Positions 58,905 through 64,000 of a stretch of DNA of 64,000 nucleotides are shown here, in pieces (positions within the stretch are counted from its first letter, which is position 1; every line of letters begins with the position of its first letter). This DNA is from Talpa occidentalis (lineage: Eukaryota; Chordata; Mammalia; Eulipotyphla; Talpidae). The notes under the pieces are model-generated. The model worked only from the letters and a program-made list of their open reading frames with translations, did not search any database and was not told the origin of the DNA. The translations under genes were made by a program, and so were the position numbers. Location of the stretch: contig NW_023601433.1 in the NCBI RefSeq assembly GCF_014898055.3, positions 47,735,876-47,799,875 of the forward strand, given 5' to 3'.

Positions 58905-59509
58905 AAGAAATAATAAGATTCTAGTGTGTTCATTGAGAGAAAAATAGAGAGTTAGAGGTAGGATAGGGGAGGATTTCAAATAATAGACTCTTGATCAAAC
59001 TCTAAAATCACTCATACTCTCATGGACAAACACCCAGACAAACAGTCTGGGCCCAGAGCAGGGGTGCTGAAGCCTGAAAGCAAAGCTGCCAAGAGTCCAA
59101 GGCATCTCCTAGCTGGAATGTTGGGCAGGGCCCAGTGGCTCAGAAAGAAAGACTCAAAATTCACAATGTACCATCCAGGCTGGATAATCCACCACAGTGT
59201 CAAGATGACAGCTGTCATTGTCTCTGAGGAGTCTGCCTGCCAAAACCACTAGAGCTGCAAAGTGCAAAGACCAGGAGCAAACTACCCGTATGTCCTCCAC
59301 TCCTCATACAAGAAGCCCCCTCACCACTTCCTTCTTTCCAGAAGCTTCATCCCCACCCCATTCAGGAACTTCATATCATGGTAGGCTGGGAGTTGTAGTT
59401 CAAGGTATCTGTTATGTCAGCTGCACAGAAGCATGGGCTGGGAAATTATACCTGTTTAGGGAGACTTTGCGAGTGCTGCACCCCTGCTGAAGCAACACAT
59501 CCTGTAACA
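58905..59509 (-). mobile_element. Putative solo LTR, copy 2
   Basis: The reverse complement begins TGTTACAGG and contains gaactacaactcccagcc, 'gacagctgtcatcttgac', tggtacattgtgaatttt and 'gagtctattatttgaaatcc', matching copy 1 in order and spacing apart from the microsatellite there. Ends are therefore approximate but supported by pairwise comparison. No retroviral genes adjoin it. Confidence -1.
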
Positions 59510-62500
59510 GGCATTTATTTTACTTGATAGATTTTGTTCTTTCTTAGTCCATTACAGGCTCTATCCTTTATAAGATGGACTAAATTGCAATGTTACAGCA
59601 AAATAAGCTGCATCACTAGTATGGTGAAGATGGTCCAGATGATAAATTGCAGAGTAGAATAGTTCTAAATACTACTTACCACAATTCAAGTTTGGTTTAT
59701 TTCATTTCTTTGAATCAGATATCAGGAGCCAGGAATAAACCTTGAAAATAAAGTTTCTGGAAAAATACATCTGCCATTTAAACTTAGCAAAGTAAAAATG
59801 TTCATTTCAAACCATTTTCACCTGCACATCACATTTTCCATGCGCCAAGAACTACATTGAACCCCATTTTAATTATTGGTCCTTATCCTTAACCTTCATT
59901 TGCTTAAACTGTCTGCTGAAACTGGTTAAGCTAATACATGTTCCCTTGTTCTTGTCACAACTACATTCCTTAATATAATTTCCAAAACTGCTTCCCTTCC
60001 AAATTCCATACATATCTTTCCCAACTGTTCTTACAAACATCTTACAAAGCATTGGCTCTGGCCAATACTTTAAAGTTAAAGTGTTCTTAGAATATTTCTT
60101 TTGTGTTTAACAGATACAATAGGACTGTTACCTTTAATTGTCGCTAACCACCTCCATGGTTGGGAAAGGAGATGCACTATTAAAGAATCAGTGACAGAGG
60201 GAAGGGGTGAAGGCTCTAGAATCATCAATAGCAGCTTTGGGGTTCCTGGATATGGGGGAGAGGAGAAGGATATAAATCATGGAGAGAAAATGATTGGTTA
60301 GTACATACTTAATTTGGTATTTTTGTTAAAAGGACAGATGTAGACTAGTGTTGAAGCAATGGGAATAGATAGGTCAAGGATCTTTCTGTCCTTTTAATAT
60401 CGATACAATTCTTTGATATGTCTCCATCCCTTTGATGCAGTCTACTAGCCATACTAACTGACCGTTTTCTGTATATCCAATCTAAATCCCTGTTAGCCAG
60501 TATGGTTAGCTACTCAATTGATTTTGTTGGTCAGAGCTGTTGATGACACAAAGCTGGGTCCTAAGTGACTGTTAGTGCAGTGTTTCTGTTTGTCTTATAC
60601 TGGCCATTTCCAGACAAAGAACTGCCCCCATGTGCTGCTGAGCAGAACAGAGGACAGGGAAGTTCAGTGAAGATGGAATATAACTATGATTGGTTCTATT
60701 AACAACTCAATCAGTTGAACCTCAATTGTACAATTTAGAGTGGATGATTAATGTATTAAACATAATAGGGAACAAAGACAATACAGGCATTATTGTTTTT
60801 TTTTTTTTTTTTTTTTTTTTTTGTCAAAGGAACCAGTACTGAAAATTTTGGCAATGAAAGAGGTGAGGAAATCTGGTGAGGTGTAGTTTGGAAGAGGTAC
60901 GGTAGTTGGCTGAAATGGTTGACTCACATTTTAGATTAGGGAAAAGGAAATTTAGAGTATACTAGGGGAGGGATATTTGAGGTATGTTTTAGAAGTCAAG
61001 AAAAGAGAGGCAATCAGAACAAGAAAAAAACATGGAGATAAGGGGCAGTGAGAAATGCACATTTGTTTCTACCTCCTTTTTGGGGTGTACAGAGAGAATT
61101 CGGTCTATACTGAATTTTCTGTTATGAGATCTTACCAGGGCAAGCTATTTCTTCTTGTATTACAATGATCTTCTACTGAAATATTGGGGAGAGGATAGTT
61201 TCCTCTTCATATCTTGAGGGCCCAGGGCTGTATTCTGTAAAGCAGTTTGTGAAAAGGAGAGGAGAGATTGTCATGGGAGGTCCATTTATCTTTGGGGATT
61301 ACATCATTCCCAGTACCTTCCACTTATTGAGCTTCTCTCTAAGTAGGTTGGGGTTGAGATGAAACTAACCACCCTGCCTTTCTCTGAAATGAGGACATAT
61401 CTTTTATAGTACAAGAACTTGCACCAACCCATCAGAGGTAACTGGAGGCATTACTGCGCACATGTCATTTTAATACCATAAAATCTTAAGATATTAATAT
61501 TCAAAAGTGCATCTTGAACTGAAAAATAAAAGGATGAGTGTGAATATTTTATTACTTTTTTCTTCTTAAGACTATTCTGGGAATGATATTTTGGTAGCAA
61601 AAAGTAAAATATTTCATTAAAAATTTTGTCTGCACATGAAAACTGAGTTCCATATGAACAAAATATGGTCTCTTTAATAGTATATTATTTGCAGGCACTG
61701 ACATTTCAGTTTCCTCAGACACAGGTGAGCTTTGTTCAGCACTTTATGAAACCGAATGTGCAGGTGGATCCTTAATAGATGTTCTTAGGTGAGGAACTCA
61801 TTCTGAATTTGTGACTGTATACACTAGGTTTCCTTATATTGAAATAAAAACTATTGTAGGTAATCTTTTTCTACTCCAAATAAGTTGCTTTATATGGTCA
61901 CATGTGTAATAATTTTTTGGATACCTTAAAATGATAGGTGTATAGTTTAGATTGAACCACAAAAATGGGAATATGGGATAGAATTAGCACCCTTCACTAA
62001 ATGTGCTGGCATTATTTTATTTTTCTATTTTGCATTATGAAATTCAGTACAACTGTTATAAGACCTATTTTTGTCTTAAATGAAGCCAATTAAATTTTAA
62101 GTAGGACTGATTCTGTAAAAATGAATTTGGAAAATCAACAAAGAAAGCTAAATGTACATTCAGTCAAAAATATATACATTTTTCCTTGCTGAGAGAGACT
62201 ATTGGAGTAGGACATTCTTGGCATTTATTAGTTTAACGATAATAACTCCTTTCATACAGTCCTTACAGAAGGATGCAATGAGAATTTCATCAGAGGCTGT
62301 ATAATTCTGTAAACATGTCCCTAGGAGTTATAGAAATTCTTACTCATATCTTCACACAATTTTACATGCAACCTCCATGGACCAGCCCTCTAATTTGTGT
62401 TGGATGAATGATGTCTTTTTCTAATTAGGCAGATGCTTCCATTTTAGCTGAGGACCAGAAGACAATGTATAATTGAGCCTTTTTTAATTGTTTTTGTTTT

Positions 62501-64000
62501 GGACAGTGCTAGAATTAACCTTGGAATTTAGTCTCCTGACTGACTCAGGTCCTAATTAAAGCCCAATTAGATTGATACTGCTTGTGCCTTTCCATAGGAA
62601 ACACAGAACAACTTCCCAGATTCACAACATGTTGGATTTGCTAAATGCTTCTGATTCCCTTGATATGTTCTGACATTCACAACTCTCCACACTGAAACTC
62701 GGTCTGCAGTGGTGTGTTCTCTTTAGCTCTAGCACTGACAGATCACCCATGTTATCTTTTATTGTTCCTTTGTTGTAATAATATGTATTCGCATAAATCA
62801 CAAAATAGGATCTTTTGGGGTAAGTACAGTGATATTTATAGTTTATATTATCTTAATAATTTACCAAAGAGAGAAAAAACACTTCCAGGATATGAGCAAG
62901 CCTAATATGTTTTTTTCTTCCTCCTTGCCATTAACATTGAAAGCTTGGAAAGTCCTATTCTAAAAATTAAATTGGCTTAGTCTAACACATACAGATGGCA
63001 GTGCCTTGTGCTAGGTACAGCTGTCATTTTCATCTTCAAAAGAGGGGAGGGTAAAGTATCATCAGCTCACCTGCAGCATGTAACTTACATGAGAAAGGTA
63101 AGCACTTGCAGAGAGTAAGAATGTCTGATGTAATTGCATAAAATAAGATCTTTTATGGGAAAAAGTTTTTAGTATAATTCATTATGCAGGTTATTCCAAA
63201 CATACTTTCCATTTTAGGAAATAAACAACCAGATTTGTATCTCTGCTAGATACCATCAGTCAAAAACTTCATGTTTGAATAACGAAGCCACTGTGTTTGC
63301 AGAATCACCCAGTTAGATTCTCTACCCAGGGTTTTATATTAATATACTAGAAGTCCAAGTCCAATCTGACCTAAGATTGAATCAGTGGCTCTCCTGAACA
63401 CTCACACATTTCTCTTAAAGCATTTTCAGACCTCTGTTCTATCAAATTTGTCTCTTTCTGGCAACTTGTAAGATCCTTATCTTGTCTTCATGTTTGTTAA
63501 ATTTTTTTATTGAATAAATGCATGAACTTTTATAATAGGTAAGTCATTTCATCAACATCTTCAAATGTGTATGCTATTCTGTTTCATTTAACATGTTTAC
63601 AGCAAAGACATCCATTCTGGGTCTGGTTTCTTATTGTAAAGGTCTAATGAATTCATAGTTTTAATATAGTTCAAGGTTGTGCACTCTTCACTAGATAATG
63701 CAAATGGGGTGAACAGAGAAATGATCACACTTCAGCTTATGGAGGAGAGAGATGCTCACTTAGCAAGCACCTCTACCAGCAGATTGTTTAACTTTCTCTG
63801 AGTTTATTTTATATTGTGCGTAGGCCCACTTTGCTGGAGAAAGGCAACTGCCTATAAGCTTTGCCAGAAATCTGGAATAAGGCTTATATTGGTGCCATAA
63901 AGGAAAATTTTATTTTAGGTCATCATGTAGATCTTTCTTGGCTATTTTTCAATCCTGCAATTTTGCCTGGGTCAATAATAGGAAAAAATCTGTTATTAAT
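59510..64000. other. Unassigned AT-rich DNA to the window end
   Basis: No gene, RNA or clear interspersed repeat recognised. Contains one long T-run (annotated). Small frames at 60101-60301 and 62714-62905 look like chance. Confidence -1.
60796..60822 (+). repeat. Poly(T) run of about 27
   Basis: Uninterrupted T homopolymer. No SINE or L1 body was recognised on either side; it could be the tail of an antisense processed insertion whose body I do not recognise, or simple expansion. Confidence -1.

Overview
This is a window of mammalian nuclear DNA. It is AT-rich, contains no intact gene, and is dominated by retrotransposons. The most telling repeat is a tRNA-derived SINE of about 280 bp, present in some 16 full or partial copies. 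It has recognisable pol III A and B boxes, a tail carrying AATAAA motifs followed by a TCTTT terminator and an A-tract (the 'T+' SINE layout), and target-site duplications of 10-17 bp. It is not primate Alu, rodent B1/B2, carnivore CAN, ruminant BovA, horse ERE or vespertilionid Ves. From memory it best resembles the Rhin-1 type of rhinolophoid (horseshoe/leaf-nosed) bats, so a laurasiatherian and possibly a rhinolophoid bat is my inference; a library search would settle it.

Layout. About 0.5-3.8 kb (minus strand) holds an intronless, frameshifted copy of the coiled-coil rod of CENP-E, a kinesin-7 centromere motor. It keeps one 2.4-kb open frame and lacks the motor domain. Just upstream of its 5' end are a CpG-rich stretch and a two-copy GC-rich tandem duplication (4.25-4.42 kb). 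From 4.4 to 24.7 kb the window is mostly unassigned DNA with scattered SINEs, MIR, L2 and MLT1 relics and several short tandem repeats. An old antisense L1 occupies 24.7-27.3 kb, possibly to 28 kb. An LTR lies at 34.9-35.6 kb, and a homologous copy lies in the opposite orientation at 58.9-59.5 kb.

The region 36.2-41.3 kb is a multi-level nest: an old antisense L1 split by a sense L1, which is split by a later antisense L1 with a 5' inversion, with SINEs inserted in both of the inner elements. The region 43.3-47.6 kb is a second nest: an old antisense L1 interrupted by a SINE and by a relatively young, 5'-truncated sense L1 with a perfect 16-bp duplication. The remainder to 64 kb is gene-free single-copy-looking DNA, apart from SINEs, a 0.2-kb L1 3' fragment at 56.6 kb, the second LTR and MIR/L2 traces.

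No set of genes works together here. The content is a retrocopy plus layered transposon history. No CRISPR, operon, complete viral genome, tRNA gene or rRNA gene was seen. Repeat-family names are by recognition only, and positions may be off by a few bases.
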